A DNA stretch of 64,000 nucleotides from Deinococcus radiopugnans ATCC 19172 (GTDB taxonomy: Bacteria > Deinococcota > Deinococci > Deinococcales > Deinococcaceae), in assembly GCF_006335125.1 (NCBI RefSeq), contig NZ_VDMO01000003.1, positions 1 through 64,000 on the forward strand, given 5' to 3'. Within the stretch, counting starts at the first letter, position 1. Each line of letters starts with the position of its first letter. Shown here piece by piece: positions 29,785-38,274 of this stretch. The notes beneath the pieces are model-generated. The model made no database searches. It was not told the origin of the DNA and saw nothing but the letters and a program-made list of their open reading frames with translations. The position numbers and the translations under genes were made by a program.

Positions 29785-30165
29785 ATGACGCCTGCCTCCT
29801 CTCTTTCTGGACTGGGACCTCTGGAACAGCGGGTCATGGAAGTCCTATGGACCAGGGCACCACGCGGCGTAACCGCTGTGCAGGCCGAACTCGGGGGTGA
29901 GAGCGCCTATTCCACCGTCAAGACGATCCTGGAACGCCTGACCGACAAAGGCTACCTGCTGCGCGAAAAGGTTGGCAAAGCGTTCGAGTACCGGCCCGCG
30001 ATCAGCCGCACGGAGCTGGAGGTGCAGGGCGCCCGCCGCCTCAGCGAACGGCTGCTGTCCGGCTTCGGCTCGGCCGCGCTGACGCAGTTCGTGGATACGG
30101 TCAAAGAGGACCCAGCCCAACTGACTGAGCTGCGCCGCCTGCTGACCGAATTGGAGGAGCAGTGA
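29785..30165 (+). CDS. blaI: BlaI/MecI-family transcriptional repressor
   Basis: 126 aa. The winged-helix N-terminus reads LGPLEQRVMEVLWTRAPRGVTAVQAEL, then AYSTVKTILERLTDKGYLLREKVGKAFEYRPAIS, the canonical BlaI/MecI recognition helix and wing. BlaI dimers hold promoters shut until a BlaR1-type protease signals their cleavage. It is followed by an M56 peptidase gene overlapping by GTGA, the usual blaI-blaR pair. The start 29785 is 9 nt after TACTCT; the upstream in-frame start 29704 is rejected. Confidence 0.88.
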   Translation: MTPASSLSGLGPLEQRVMEVLWTRAPRGVTAVQAELGGESAYSTVKTILERLTDKGYLLREKVGKAFEYRPAISRTELEVQGARRLSERLLSGFGSAALTQFVDTVKEDPAQLTELRRLLTELEEQ

Positions 30166-31010
30166 AATACCTCTTCTACCCACAGTTCATCCTGACCGTG
30201 TGGGGGCCGCTGCTGGTCTTTGGGCTGGCATGGCTGCTGCGGCCCTGGCGCCAGACCCTGGCACCTCGCGCCGGGTTCTGGCTGAGCCTGGGGTTGCTGC
30301 TGTTGCCTGTGCTGATGTGGTACGTCCCCTATCTGCCGGGCCTGGCCCTGCGGGAGTGGTTGCCGTACCGTGCCCCCATCTCCTGGGGGGTATACAACGG
30401 CCCGCAGGAGTTCACACACTGGACGTGGTGGCTCACCACACTGCCGTTCCTGCTGGGCTTCGGGGGCCAGTGCGTTGCGGCAGCGTATGGTCTGGCTGAG
30501 CAGGCCGTCACCCGCTGGCGTGTCCGCTGCCTCCCACAGTACCGGGTAGGCCGAATCAACGTGCTGGAAGTGCCGGGCGAGCTGGCCTTTACCCTGAGCT
30601 GTTTCCGGCCCCACATATATGTCAGCCGCGCGGTGTGGGAGGGGCCGCACCGGGCCGCTATCCTCGCGCATGAGGAGGGCCACGCCAGCGCCCGCCATCC
30701 CCTGCTGCTCGCGCTGGCCCTGTGGGCGGCCCGTTCCTGCTGGTTCTGGCCGCCCGCCCAGATCCTGCTCCACGAGGTCCGCACCTGGGCCGATCAGCAG
30801 GCCGCGCAGACCACCGGACGCCCGGCCCTGGCCCGCGCCCTGCGCCATTCGCTCAACGTGGCGGCGGGTCCGTCCATCGCTCCCTCGTTCGCCTCGCCCT
30901 CTATCATCACACGCCGAGTCCAGCGTCTGTCCCGCGAAGGAAGGCCGCTCCCGCTCCCCCTCGTTCTGGGACTGCTGGGCCTCTATCTGGCGCTGCTGGT
31001 GCTGGTCTGA
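30162..31010 (+). CDS. M56-family (BlaR1-like) membrane metallopeptidase
   Basis: 282 aa. Transmembrane segments lie near 6-25, 35-55, 85-105 and at the C-terminus (LPLVLGLLGLYLALLVLV). The zinc motif HEEGH (about 170-174) sits in IYVSRAVWEGPHRAAILAHEEGHASARHPL, which matches the cytoplasmic peptidase domain of BlaR1/MecR1 with its downstream W-x-H-P stretch. No extracellular penicillin-binding sensor domain is present, so the ligand is not a beta-lactam sensed in the usual way. By context it should inactivate BlaI. Confidence 0.8.
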   Translation: MKYLFYPQFILTVWGPLLVFGLAWLLRPWRQTLAPRAGFWLSLGLLLLPVLMWYVPYLPGLALREWLPYRAPISWGVYNGPQEFTHWTWWLTTLPFLLGFGGQCVAAAYGLAEQAVTRWRVRCLPQYRVGRINVLEVPGELAFTLSCFRPHIYVSRAVWEGPHRAAILAHEEGHASARHPLLLALALWAARSCWFWPPAQILLHEVRTWADQQAAQTTGRPALARALRHSLNVAAGPSIAPSFASPSIITRRVQRLSREGRPLPLPLVLGLLGLYLALLVLV

Positions 31011-31032
31011 CCTCTGCTTTTTTTGCCCAAAG

Positions 31033-31049
31033 TGCTACACGCCGTAGCA
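31033..31049 (+). promoter_or_regulatory. Candidate BlaI-type operator before the ABC exporter
   Basis: The perfect inverted repeat TGCTAC-ACGCC-GTAGCA ends 13 bp before the GTG start of the ATPase gene and lies just upstream of TAGAAT (31054-31059), a likely -10. It matches the repeat at the blaI promoter, which ties this exporter to the BlaI/M56 pair. Confidence 0.5.
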
Positions 31050-31062
31050 GAAGTAGAATACT

Positions 31063-31779
31063 GTGAACACCCCTGATTTCGCCATCATCACCGACCACCT
31101 CGCCAAACGCTTCGGCAAGGCCACCGTCATCCACGACGTGAATCTCCACGTCCCCACCGGACAGGTCTACGGGCTGCTGGGACCAAACGGGGCAGGCAAA
31201 AGCACCACGTTGGGGTTGATCTTGGGCCTCTTGCAGCCCACCTCCGGCGGCGTGGAGCTGTTCGGGCAGCCGTGGCGGCGGGACCTGCTGGGCCGCGTCG
31301 GGGCCAGCCTGAACGGTCCTGCCTTCTACGGTCACCTCAGCGCCGCCGAGAATCTGGAGGTGCATGCCCGGCTGCTGGGACTGAAGGCGGACGTGGTGCG
31401 CCGCACGCTGGAGCGCGTCGGCCTGGCGGGCGCGGGAGGCAAGGCGGCGGGGCAGTTCAGTACTGGCATGAAAAGCCGACTCGCCCTGGGGATGGCCCTG
31501 CTGACCGAACCGGACCTGCTGATTCTGGACGAACCGCAAAACGGCCTCGACCCGGAAGGCATCTATGCGCTGCGCCAGCAGCTCCGCGACTACGCCGGGG
31601 CCGGGAAGACTGTGCTGATCTCCAGCCACCAGCTCGGTGAGGTGCAGCAACTCGCGGACGTGATCGGGGTGCTGCACGGCGGAACCCTGCGCTATCAGGG
31701 ACCGCTGGCCCAGTTGCAGGCCGGCTACGATTCGCTGGAGGACGCCTACTTCCACCTCACGCGCGCGGGGCAGGCGTGA
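31063..31779 (+). CDS. ABC transporter ATP-binding protein
   Basis: 238 aa single-domain ATPase of a drug/peptide-type exporter. Walker A is GPNGAGKSTT (about 42-51), the signature is FSTGMKSRLALGMAL (variant of LSGGQ), and Walker B is LLILDEPQNGLDPEG, where DEPT is replaced by DEPQ; the same change occurs in the next ATPase (33.4 kb), which suggests related origin. The H-loop is ISSHQ. The start is GTG 31063 and the stop overlaps the permease GTG by four bases. Confidence 0.9.
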   Translation: MNTPDFAIITDHLAKRFGKATVIHDVNLHVPTGQVYGLLGPNGAGKSTTLGLILGLLQPTSGGVELFGQPWRRDLLGRVGASLNGPAFYGHLSAAENLEVHARLLGLKADVVRRTLERVGLAGAGGKAAGQFSTGMKSRLALGMALLTEPDLLILDEPQNGLDPEGIYALRQQLRDYAGAGKTVLISSHQLGEVQQLADVIGVLHGGTLRYQGPLAQLQAGYDSLEDAYFHLTRAGQA

Positions 31780-33200
31780 CCGCCACCTGGCGGGCCGAGG
31801 CCCTCAAGGTCCGGCGTAGCGCCGCCGCCCGCCTGCCCTGGGTGGGCCTGGCTATCGGCCTGATTCAGGGCCTCGGCTTTCTGAGGAGCGAGGCGGCGGT
31901 CCAGACCTGGGCGGGCCTCACCGTCTGGCACACGCTATGGACTACCTTTTTGCTGCCGCTGTTCTTGGCGCTGCTGGTCGGGCTGACGGCCATACGGGAG
32001 AGCCGGGCGCGGGGCGGCGGCCTGTGGTGGCGGCCCCTCCCCTGGGAAGCGCAGGGCCGGACGGAGCTGGCGTGGCTGGCGTGGCTGTCCCTCCTGATGA
32101 ATGCGGCGGTGGTGCTGCCCAGCCTGCTGTTCGGCACGCTGGTCCACCTGCCGGGCGATCCCCCGCTGGGGCGGCTGCTCGGCCTGACTGCGGCGCTGAC
32201 CCTCGCCTCCCTTCCCCTGCTGGCGCTGGGACAGCGGCTTGCCCGCCGCTTCGGGCTGATCGCGGCGCTGGTGGTGGCCTTTGTGGGCAACTTCAGCGGC
32301 ATCGCCCTCTCGGAGGGCCGCTGGTGGTTCCTCGATCCCTGGGCCTGGCCCATCCGCGCCACCTTCACGCTGACGGGAACGCAGGCAAACGGTCTGCCGC
32401 TGGCACTGGACAGTTCCCTGTGGCAGGTGTCGCCTTGGCCGGTGGTGGGCGTGGCACTGGCGGTCTTCGGCGTGCTGGCCTTCTTGCCCTATGCCCTTCC
32501 ACTTCTGGGCGGCCATCCGCGCCGGGGCACGGCGGGCACGCTGCGTGGCTGGCGCTGGACCGGCCCGCTGGCGTCCGAGCTAGTCAAGTACCGTCATACG
32601 GCCTTGCCCTGGCTGATGACGGTGACGCCCGTGCTGGTCGTGGTGCTGGGACAGACCCTTCTGGACGCGCGGGGCCTGTGGGAGTTCTGGACGCTGCTGG
32701 TGCTGCCCTTTGCCGTCGCGCTGGTCCCAGCCCTCGGCTGGGGGCAGGAGGCAGAGAGTTGGCGGGTGCTGCGTGCGCGGGCCATCTCTCCCACGCGGCT
32801 GTATGGGACGAAGCTGCTGGTCCTGTGGCTGGCGGCACTGCTCAGCGGCGTAGTGCTGTTCGTCGCGGCGGCCTTGATCAGCCAACCCCTGCCCCGGCCT
32901 GCGCCGCTCCTGACCCTGCTGGCCCTGAGCAGTTTCGCCCTGCTCGCCTTCCACCTGTGGCTGGCAATGCGCTTCAGCCCGGCCGTGACGCTGGGCGTCG
33001 GCCTCATCGGCACCTTGCTGGCCGCCCTGCTGGGTGGGACCGGGTTGGGCGCAGGCCTGTGGCCCTTCTTCCCATGGGTCTGGGCAAGCGTGCTGACCTT
33101 CACGGAGACGGCGGCCCTGTGGCCTTACCTGCTGGCCCTCGCGGTGTTGGGCGGCGTGTTCTTCTGGCTGGGCACACGAGCGACGCTGCGGGAGAGTTGA
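31776..33200 (+). CDS. ABC-2 type exporter permease
   Basis: 474 aa, very hydrophobic with about 12 predicted helices, which looks like two six-helix permease units fused: helices in the first half start at LGLAIGLIQGLGFL, and the second half restarts with ELVKYRHTALPWLMTVTPVLVVVLG, itself like an N-terminal permease motif (EL.K.R). It is translationally coupled to the ATPase (GTGA). The substrate is not readable. Confidence 0.8.
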   Translation: MTATWRAEALKVRRSAAARLPWVGLAIGLIQGLGFLRSEAAVQTWAGLTVWHTLWTTFLLPLFLALLVGLTAIRESRARGGGLWWRPLPWEAQGRTELAWLAWLSLLMNAAVVLPSLLFGTLVHLPGDPPLGRLLGLTAALTLASLPLLALGQRLARRFGLIAALVVAFVGNFSGIALSEGRWWFLDPWAWPIRATFTLTGTQANGLPLALDSSLWQVSPWPVVGVALAVFGVLAFLPYALPLLGGHPRRGTAGTLRGWRWTGPLASELVKYRHTALPWLMTVTPVLVVVLGQTLLDARGLWEFWTLLVLPFAVALVPALGWGQEAESWRVLRARAISPTRLYGTKLLVLWLAALLSGVVLFVAAALISQPLPRPAPLLTLLALSSFALLAFHLWLAMRFSPAVTLGVGLIGTLLAALLGGTGLGAGLWPFFPWVWASVLTFTETAALWPYLLALAVLGGVFFWLGTRATLRES

Positions 33201-33372
33201 AGCGACCGCCAGGATTATCGCGAAGGGGTCTGGAAGGGTAGATTCGCCGTTCCCATCTGCCATCCCGCAAAAGTTACAAGGGACAGGAAGTCATGCCGCT
33301 GCTCCCCCAATCCAGCCTACGTAATCCTCAGGGGTGACGCGCCCTATGAACCGGTGGGCGCATGCTCCCGGT
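33201..33372. other. Intergenic promoter region before the second ABC exporter
   Basis: 172 bp without a gene. CATGCT (33361-33366), six nt before ATG 33373, is a -10-like box. Confidence 0.35.
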
Positions 33373-34266
33373 ATGGACGCTCCACCGCTCGCCACCCAGG
33401 GCCTCACCAAGATCTACGGGCGACGCCGCACCGTGCACAACGTCAACCTCCACGTCCCCCAGGGGGCGCTCTACGCCCTGCTCGGCCCGAACGGCGCGGG
33501 CAAGACCACCACCCTGCGCTGCCTGCTCGGCCTCACCCGCCCCACCTCCGGCACCTGCCTGGTGCTCGGCCAGGATGTCCGGCGTCCCGAGGCTCGCCGT
33601 CAGGTCGCCGGGATGATCGACGCTCCCGCCTTCTACCCCAATCTGACCCCGGCCGAGAACCTCCGCGTCGTGGCCGAGCTGAGGGGGGTTCCCTTCCGGC
33701 AGGCCCTGGACACCCTGGGGACGGTGGATCTCCGGGGCGCCGCCCACCGCCCGGCCCGCACGTTCTCGCTGGGCATGAAGCAGCGGCTGGGCATCGCCCT
33801 CGCGCTCGTCGGTGACCCGGCCATCCTGATCCTCGACGAGCCGCAGAACGGCCTGGACCCCCAGGGCATGCTGGACATGCGGACGCTGCTGAAAGATCTC
33901 CAGCGCCGGGGGCACACCGTGGTCGTCTCCAGCCACCTGCTGGGCGAGGTGCAGCAGTTCGCCGATCACGTCGGCATCATGCGCCAGAGCGAACTGGTCT
34001 TGCAGGACACCTTCCAGGCCTTTGCGGGCCGCGCGGCGACCCACCTCGAATTGGAAACGCCGGATGGTGTGACCGCCCGTCAGGTGCTGGACAGGGCGGG
34101 CATTTCCGCGCAGGTGCAGGGTGACCGACTGCTCCTCCCCAGCACTCAGGACCAGGCCGGGGTCGCCCGCCTCCTGCTGGACGCGGGCCTAACCTGGACG
34201 CGCCTCGCCCCCAGTGGCACCTCGCTGGACCGCCTCTACTTCGACCTGACCGGAGACGCGGCATGA
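33373..34266 (+). CDS. ABC transporter ATP-binding protein, second exporter
   Basis: 297 aa, with the C-terminal extension (about 215-297) usual in bacitracin/lantibiotic-type exporters (BcrA-like). Walker A is GPNGAGKTTT, the signature is FSLGMKQRLGIALAL, Walker B is ILILDEPQNGLDPQG and the H-loop is VSSHLLGEVQQFADHVGIM. The start at ATG 33373 gives the normal N-terminus (LATQGLTKIYGRR); an ATG at 33334 is in frame but upstream of the -10-like box. It is coupled to the permease by ATGA. Confidence 0.9.
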   Translation: MDAPPLATQGLTKIYGRRRTVHNVNLHVPQGALYALLGPNGAGKTTTLRCLLGLTRPTSGTCLVLGQDVRRPEARRQVAGMIDAPAFYPNLTPAENLRVVAELRGVPFRQALDTLGTVDLRGAAHRPARTFSLGMKQRLGIALALVGDPAILILDEPQNGLDPQGMLDMRTLLKDLQRRGHTVVVSSHLLGEVQQFADHVGIMRQSELVLQDTFQAFAGRAATHLELETPDGVTARQVLDRAGISAQVQGDRLLLPSTQDQAGVARLLLDAGLTWTRLAPSGTSLDRLYFDLTGDAA

Positions 34267-34961
34267 GGACGGAATTCCTGAAGCTGCGCCGCTCCCTGGT
34301 CTGGCCGGTCGTGCTGGGCCTGCCCTGGCTGCCCGGCGTCCTGAACCTGCTGATCTTCCAGGCCCCAGAACGCCGCACGGCAGAATGGGCCGACGTGCTG
34401 CGCAACGGCCCCTCCACCTGGTTCCTGCTGCTTATGCCGCTGGTAATGAGCCTGCTGGTCGCGCAGGTCACGACTCTGGAACATAGCAGTGGCGGCTGGC
34501 GGCTGCTGTTCAGTGCCCCGCAGCCCCGTTCGCGGGTGGTCTGGCGCAAGATCGGCGTGCTGCTGACACTTAGCCTGCTGATGACGGCCTTGATGCTCGC
34601 GGGCGTAGCGGCGGGGGCCTGGTTGCTGAGCGGGACCCTGACGGGCATGCCCGACTGGGGGACGTTCCTGGGACGGGGGCTGGTGGGCTGGGCCGCTTCG
34701 CTGGCCCTGCTGCTGATCACGCTGGTGGCGGCGCTGTGCTTTCCCAGCTTCCTTGCGCCACTCGGCCTGGGGATGGCGGCCACGGTCGTGACCTTCGTGG
34801 TGATCAACAGCGAATGGGGCCGCTGGTGGCCCTGGGCACTGCCGACCCTGACGAGTGTGCAGCCCGTGCAGGAGAGTGTTCCCCTCCTCGCCTACGGTCT
34901 GGGACTGTCACTGCTCGCCGCACTGGCTGCGCTCTGGGAGGTGGCGCGCCGGGATGCTTGA
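34263..34961 (+). CDS. ABC-2 type permease, lantibiotic-immunity-like
   Basis: 232 aa with about six transmembrane helices. The N-terminus FLKLRRSLVWPVVLGLPWLPG and the segment VTTLEHSSGGWRLLFSAPQPRSRVVWRKI are the hallmark (E-x-x-x-x-W/G-R...P) of LanE/LanG-type immunity permeases. The stop overlaps the kinase start by 8 bp, so the exporter and its two-component system are one operon. Confidence 0.8.
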   Translation: MRTEFLKLRRSLVWPVVLGLPWLPGVLNLLIFQAPERRTAEWADVLRNGPSTWFLLLMPLVMSLLVAQVTTLEHSSGGWRLLFSAPQPRSRVVWRKIGVLLTLSLLMTALMLAGVAAGAWLLSGTLTGMPDWGTFLGRGLVGWAASLALLLITLVAALCFPSFLAPLGLGMAATVVTFVVINSEWGRWWPWALPTLTSVQPVQESVPLLAYGLGLSLLAALAALWEVARRDA

Positions 34962-36132
34962 GCGCCTGCGGACTTGGTACGCGGACCGTCCCACGGCCCG
35001 CGTCACCGTCCTGTTCAGCGGCCTGAACCTGCTGGCGGTGCTGCTGTTCACCCTGCTGATTCCGCCGTTCCGCCTGGCCGGCCGCACGCCCCTGCCGCCA
35101 CTGGCCGATCCCAGCGCGGCCTTGCTGCGGACCGGGCTGGCGCTGGGCATCTTCGTGCTGCTGGTCTGGCTGTTCCGGCCGGGCGTGCGGCGTGCACGGG
35201 AACTGCTAGCGCTGGCCGGGCTGGCCCTGCCGGTGCTGATTCTGTACGCCCTCAGCTACCCCTTGCTGCTGCTGCTCAGCCTGGTTCCCCCTCTGCTGCG
35301 ACCCTGGCTGACCTGGTGGCGCACGCTGGCCTTCTCGGTGCTGCTGTGCGTCCCGGTCGCGCTGCTGGATGCCGTCCTGAACCGGGTGCTCAACGGCGGT
35401 TCGCTGGACGAGGCCCTGCGGGCCTCGGCACTCCTGCCCTGGTGGCTAGCATTCGCGCTGCTGATCAACCTGTACACCCTCAGCGCCCTGGAGTTCGCCT
35501 ACCGGGAAGCGTCGCTGCGCCGGGACCTCGCGGCCCTCAGGGAGACACACCTGGAGTTCGTCAGCCTGTCTGAGCGGGCCAGGATTTCCCGTGAACTCCA
35601 CGACACGCTGGGCCATCACCTGATGGTCGGGGGGATGCACCTGCGACTGCTGCGCCGTCAACTTGAGGAGGAACATCCGGCCGGGGACCCCCTCGTAGCG
35701 GTAGAAGCCAGCCACGCGGCGGCCGTCCACGACCTGCGGCGGGTGGTGCGCGTGCTGCGCCCCCTGGAGGGAGAGCGCGGTTTGCGGGAAGCCCTGGAGA
35801 AACTCGTCATCGGGCAGTCGAGCGTGACCCTGACCGTGGACGGCGAGGAACCGCCCCTGTCCGAGGCCATCCGCCTCACGCTGTTCCGCGCGGCACAGGA
35901 GGCCCTGACGAACGCCTGCAAGCACGCCCCCGGCCAGCCCCTCAACCTGGACGTGCAGTTCATGCCGGAGGCCGTGATCCTGCACGCGGCCAATCCCAGT
36001 CGCCAGGCGCTGGGGGACCTGGCCGGGCTGGGGCTCGTCGGGTTGCGGGAACGGGTGACGGAGCTGGGTGGGCAGTTCACAGCAGGCCTGCGGCAGGGGC
36101 AATTCCGGCTTGAACTGAGGCTGCCCACGTGA
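34954..36132 (+). CDS. Sensor histidine kinase, NarL/DesK-type (HisKA_3)
   Basis: 392 aa. Five or six N-terminal helices (about 17-190) make a membrane sensor with no large outer domain, the intramembrane-sensing layout of envelope-stress kinases. The phosphoacceptor box is RARISRELHDTLGHHLMVGGMHL (His in HDTLGH), and the ATPase N-box is QEALTNACKHAP, with GLGLVGLRERV as the G-box. It partners the overlapping response regulator gene (GTGA). Confidence 0.88.
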   Translation: MLERLRTWYADRPTARVTVLFSGLNLLAVLLFTLLIPPFRLAGRTPLPPLADPSAALLRTGLALGIFVLLVWLFRPGVRRARELLALAGLALPVLILYALSYPLLLLLSLVPPLLRPWLTWWRTLAFSVLLCVPVALLDAVLNRVLNGGSLDEALRASALLPWWLAFALLINLYTLSALEFAYREASLRRDLAALRETHLEFVSLSERARISRELHDTLGHHLMVGGMHLRLLRRQLEEEHPAGDPLVAVEASHAAAVHDLRRVVRVLRPLEGERGLREALEKLVIGQSSVTLTVDGEEPPLSEAIRLTLFRAAQEALTNACKHAPGQPLNLDVQFMPEAVILHAANPSRQALGDLAGLGLVGLRERVTELGGQFTAGLRQGQFRLELRLPT

Positions 36133-36773
36133 TCCGGGTGCTGCTGGTGGATGATCAGCCTCTGGTGCGCGCGGGGTTGCGGGCGCTGCTGGGAGCCGAG
36201 CCGGACCTGGAGATCGTGGGGGAGGCGAAAAATGGCCCGGAAGCCCTGACCTGGCTGGAGAAACAGGAAGCGGACGTGGTGCTGCTCGACATTCGCATGC
36301 CCGGGTTGTCGGGCGTGGACGTGGCCCGCCGCCTGAGTGGACGCCCGAGTCCGCGGGTCATCCTGCTGACCACCTTCGACGACGAGCGGGACATCGCGGC
36401 GGGACTGGCGGCCGGGGCGCAGGGCTTCCTGCTGAAAGACGCCTCGGGTGAGGAGATTGCAGCAGCTATCCGCCGGGTCATGAAAGGCGAGCGATACATC
36501 CAGCCCGTGGTGGCGCAGGCGTTGGAAGAAATTCTGGCGTATCAGGGGCCTCTCGCCGCTCCTCCGCACGAGCCCCTGACGCCCCGCGAACTGGAGGTGC
36601 TGGCGCTGATCGCCCGTGGCATGAGCAACAAGCGGATCGCCAGCTCACTCGACATCTCAGACAACACCGTGAAAGTGCATGTGGCCCGCATTCTCGCCAA
36701 ACTCGGCGCGGCAGATCGCCTTAGCGCCCTGCGTATTGCCTTCACCCACGGTCTGATTTCCGGCCACCTGTGA
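36129..36773 (+). CDS. LuxR-type response regulator
   Basis: 214 aa. The receiver domain has acidic pocket DDQP, phospho-Asp in VVLLDIRMPGLSG (about residue 54), Thr in LTTFDD and Lys in LKDAS. The C-terminal LuxR/GerE helix-turn-helix is PLTPRELEVLALIARGMSNKRIASSL. GTG start overlaps the kinase stop. It would control this exporter and perhaps the downstream esterase. Confidence 0.92.
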   Translation: MIRVLLVDDQPLVRAGLRALLGAEPDLEIVGEAKNGPEALTWLEKQEADVVLLDIRMPGLSGVDVARRLSGRPSPRVILLTTFDDERDIAAGLAAGAQGFLLKDASGEEIAAAIRRVMKGERYIQPVVAQALEEILAYQGPLAAPPHEPLTPRELEVLALIARGMSNKRIASSLDISDNTVKVHVARILAKLGAADRLSALRIAFTHGLISGHL

Positions 36774-36790
36774 CCAGCAAGGAGTCCCTC

Positions 36791-38083
36791 ATGAAAAGAA
36801 TCCTTAGCCCCACCATCGCCTTGGCCCTGCTCGGTTCCGCGCTGGCGGTGACCCCCCAGGAGAAAATCACCTGGCTTCAGCAACATGCTATTCCTGTTCG
36901 CACCCTGGATATTCAGGATGACGAATTCAGCGACCTCACGCCGCTCCGCAGCGCTCTGAGCGGTGTAAGAGTCATTTTGCTTGGAGAGCAGAGTCACGGG
37001 GACGGCACGACTTTTCAGGCAAAGGCCAGGCTCATCCGCTACCTGCACGAAGAGCTGGGATTCAACGTTCTGGCCTTCGAGAGCAGTTATGTGGACCTCA
37101 ACCGGGATCAGGAACTGATCAAGACAGGCAGCAGACTGTCGGACGTACTGCGAAACTCCCTTCAGGCGGTATGGAGTGAAAGCCAACAGATGACGCCTCT
37201 GCTGAACTATCTGGATGAGCAGGCGAAGACCAAGCAGCCACTGCGGGTCGCCGGGATCGACCTGCTGCCAACCAATCCACGCCGCCTGCCAGAACACGGC
37301 GCGGAACTCACAAGGCGCGTCGAGGTGACCCTGGCTTCTATGCCGAACGTGCTTCAGGACGCCAAGGCTTTTTTAGCCACCATCGGCAATTTAGGACGTT
37401 CCCCTCTGGAAGCCATGCGAAAGCCCATGGATCAGCAGCGGCAGATCATAGCCGGGGCTGACGAATTGACCGCCATGCTGAAGGCGGGCAAGCGAAGTGA
37501 CCGGATGCTCGCACAGGAAATACGCAACTGGCGCACCTACTTGGAATTCATGTGGAGTCTGCCCACCGATTTCAGCGAGGAGAATTTCCCCCCTGCCGTC
37601 ACCATGAATATGCGTGACCGGATGATGGGTGAAAATGCCGTGTTCCTCGCCAACGAGCAGTTCGCCGGGCAGAAATTGATTATCTGGGCGGCCAGTTCCC
37701 ATTCTGCCAAACGCCTGGATAACCTTCAGGGCGAGATCGACCGGGGACAGCTGCCTATGGGAGCTTTCGTCCATCGTGCGCTGGGCTCACGTGCCTATAC
37801 CCTGGGCTTTACCGCTATTCAGGGGCAATTTGGTGCAGCACAGACAGGCGCCGCACGAACGACCATCGAAAGGCCCGTGCCGGGTTCTTTCGAGCAACTG
37901 TTCTCCCAGACCAACCTGAGCGATGCCTTTCTCAACCTGCGAGATCAGCGAACGCCCTGGCTAAGTGAAGTCACGAAGGCGAGACCGTTCGGCTATGTCT
38001 GGAGTGAAGGCGACTGGACAAACACGCTGGACGGACTGTTCTTCATTCGGGAGATGAAACCCAGTACGCTACGACCCAGATAG
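36791..38083 (+). CDS. Secreted erythromycin-esterase-like hydrolase
   Basis: 430 aa. It starts with a Sec signal peptide (MKRILSPTIALALLGSALA). The family motif VILLGEQSHGDGTTFQAK (Glu and His near 58-62) and AFESSYVDLNRDQ, WAASSHSAKRLDN and the late PLRVAGIDLL match the erythromycin esterase (Ere) family, whose characterised members open the macrolide lactone ring; many homologues act on other substrates. AAGGAG precedes ATG 36791. It starts 17 bp after the response regulator stop, in the same operon. Confidence 0.8.
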   Translation: MKRILSPTIALALLGSALAVTPQEKITWLQQHAIPVRTLDIQDDEFSDLTPLRSALSGVRVILLGEQSHGDGTTFQAKARLIRYLHEELGFNVLAFESSYVDLNRDQELIKTGSRLSDVLRNSLQAVWSESQQMTPLLNYLDEQAKTKQPLRVAGIDLLPTNPRRLPEHGAELTRRVEVTLASMPNVLQDAKAFLATIGNLGRSPLEAMRKPMDQQRQIIAGADELTAMLKAGKRSDRMLAQEIRNWRTYLEFMWSLPTDFSEENFPPAVTMNMRDRMMGENAVFLANEQFAGQKLIIWAASSHSAKRLDNLQGEIDRGQLPMGAFVHRALGSRAYTLGFTAIQGQFGAAQTGAARTTIERPVPGSFEQLFSQTNLSDAFLNLRDQRTPWLSEVTKARPFGYVWSEGDWTNTLDGLFFIREMKPSTLRPR

Positions 38084-38274
38084 GGCGCCCGAACTCAGTA
38101 CCTGCACCTGGAATACGAGCCGGAGCGGGGACGAGAGTTCCCAGAACGCCTGAGCCCCACGGGAGAACAGCCGGTGAACCCTGTTTCAGGCCGTAGTCCT
38201 GAGGCTCAAGGAGAGCCCTAACTGTTTTCGCTGTTCTCCCCATTCTACGAACTTGCCTCCTACAATGTCTCGTG
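38084..38274. promoter_or_regulatory. GntR gene promoter region
   Basis: 191 bp non-coding. TACAAT (38261-38266) lies 8 nt before ATG 38275 (5 nt before GTG 38272), a leaderless-type promoter. Inverted pieces such as CTCAAGGAGAGCC are too short to call. No terminator is obvious for the upstream esterase gene. Confidence 0.4.
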
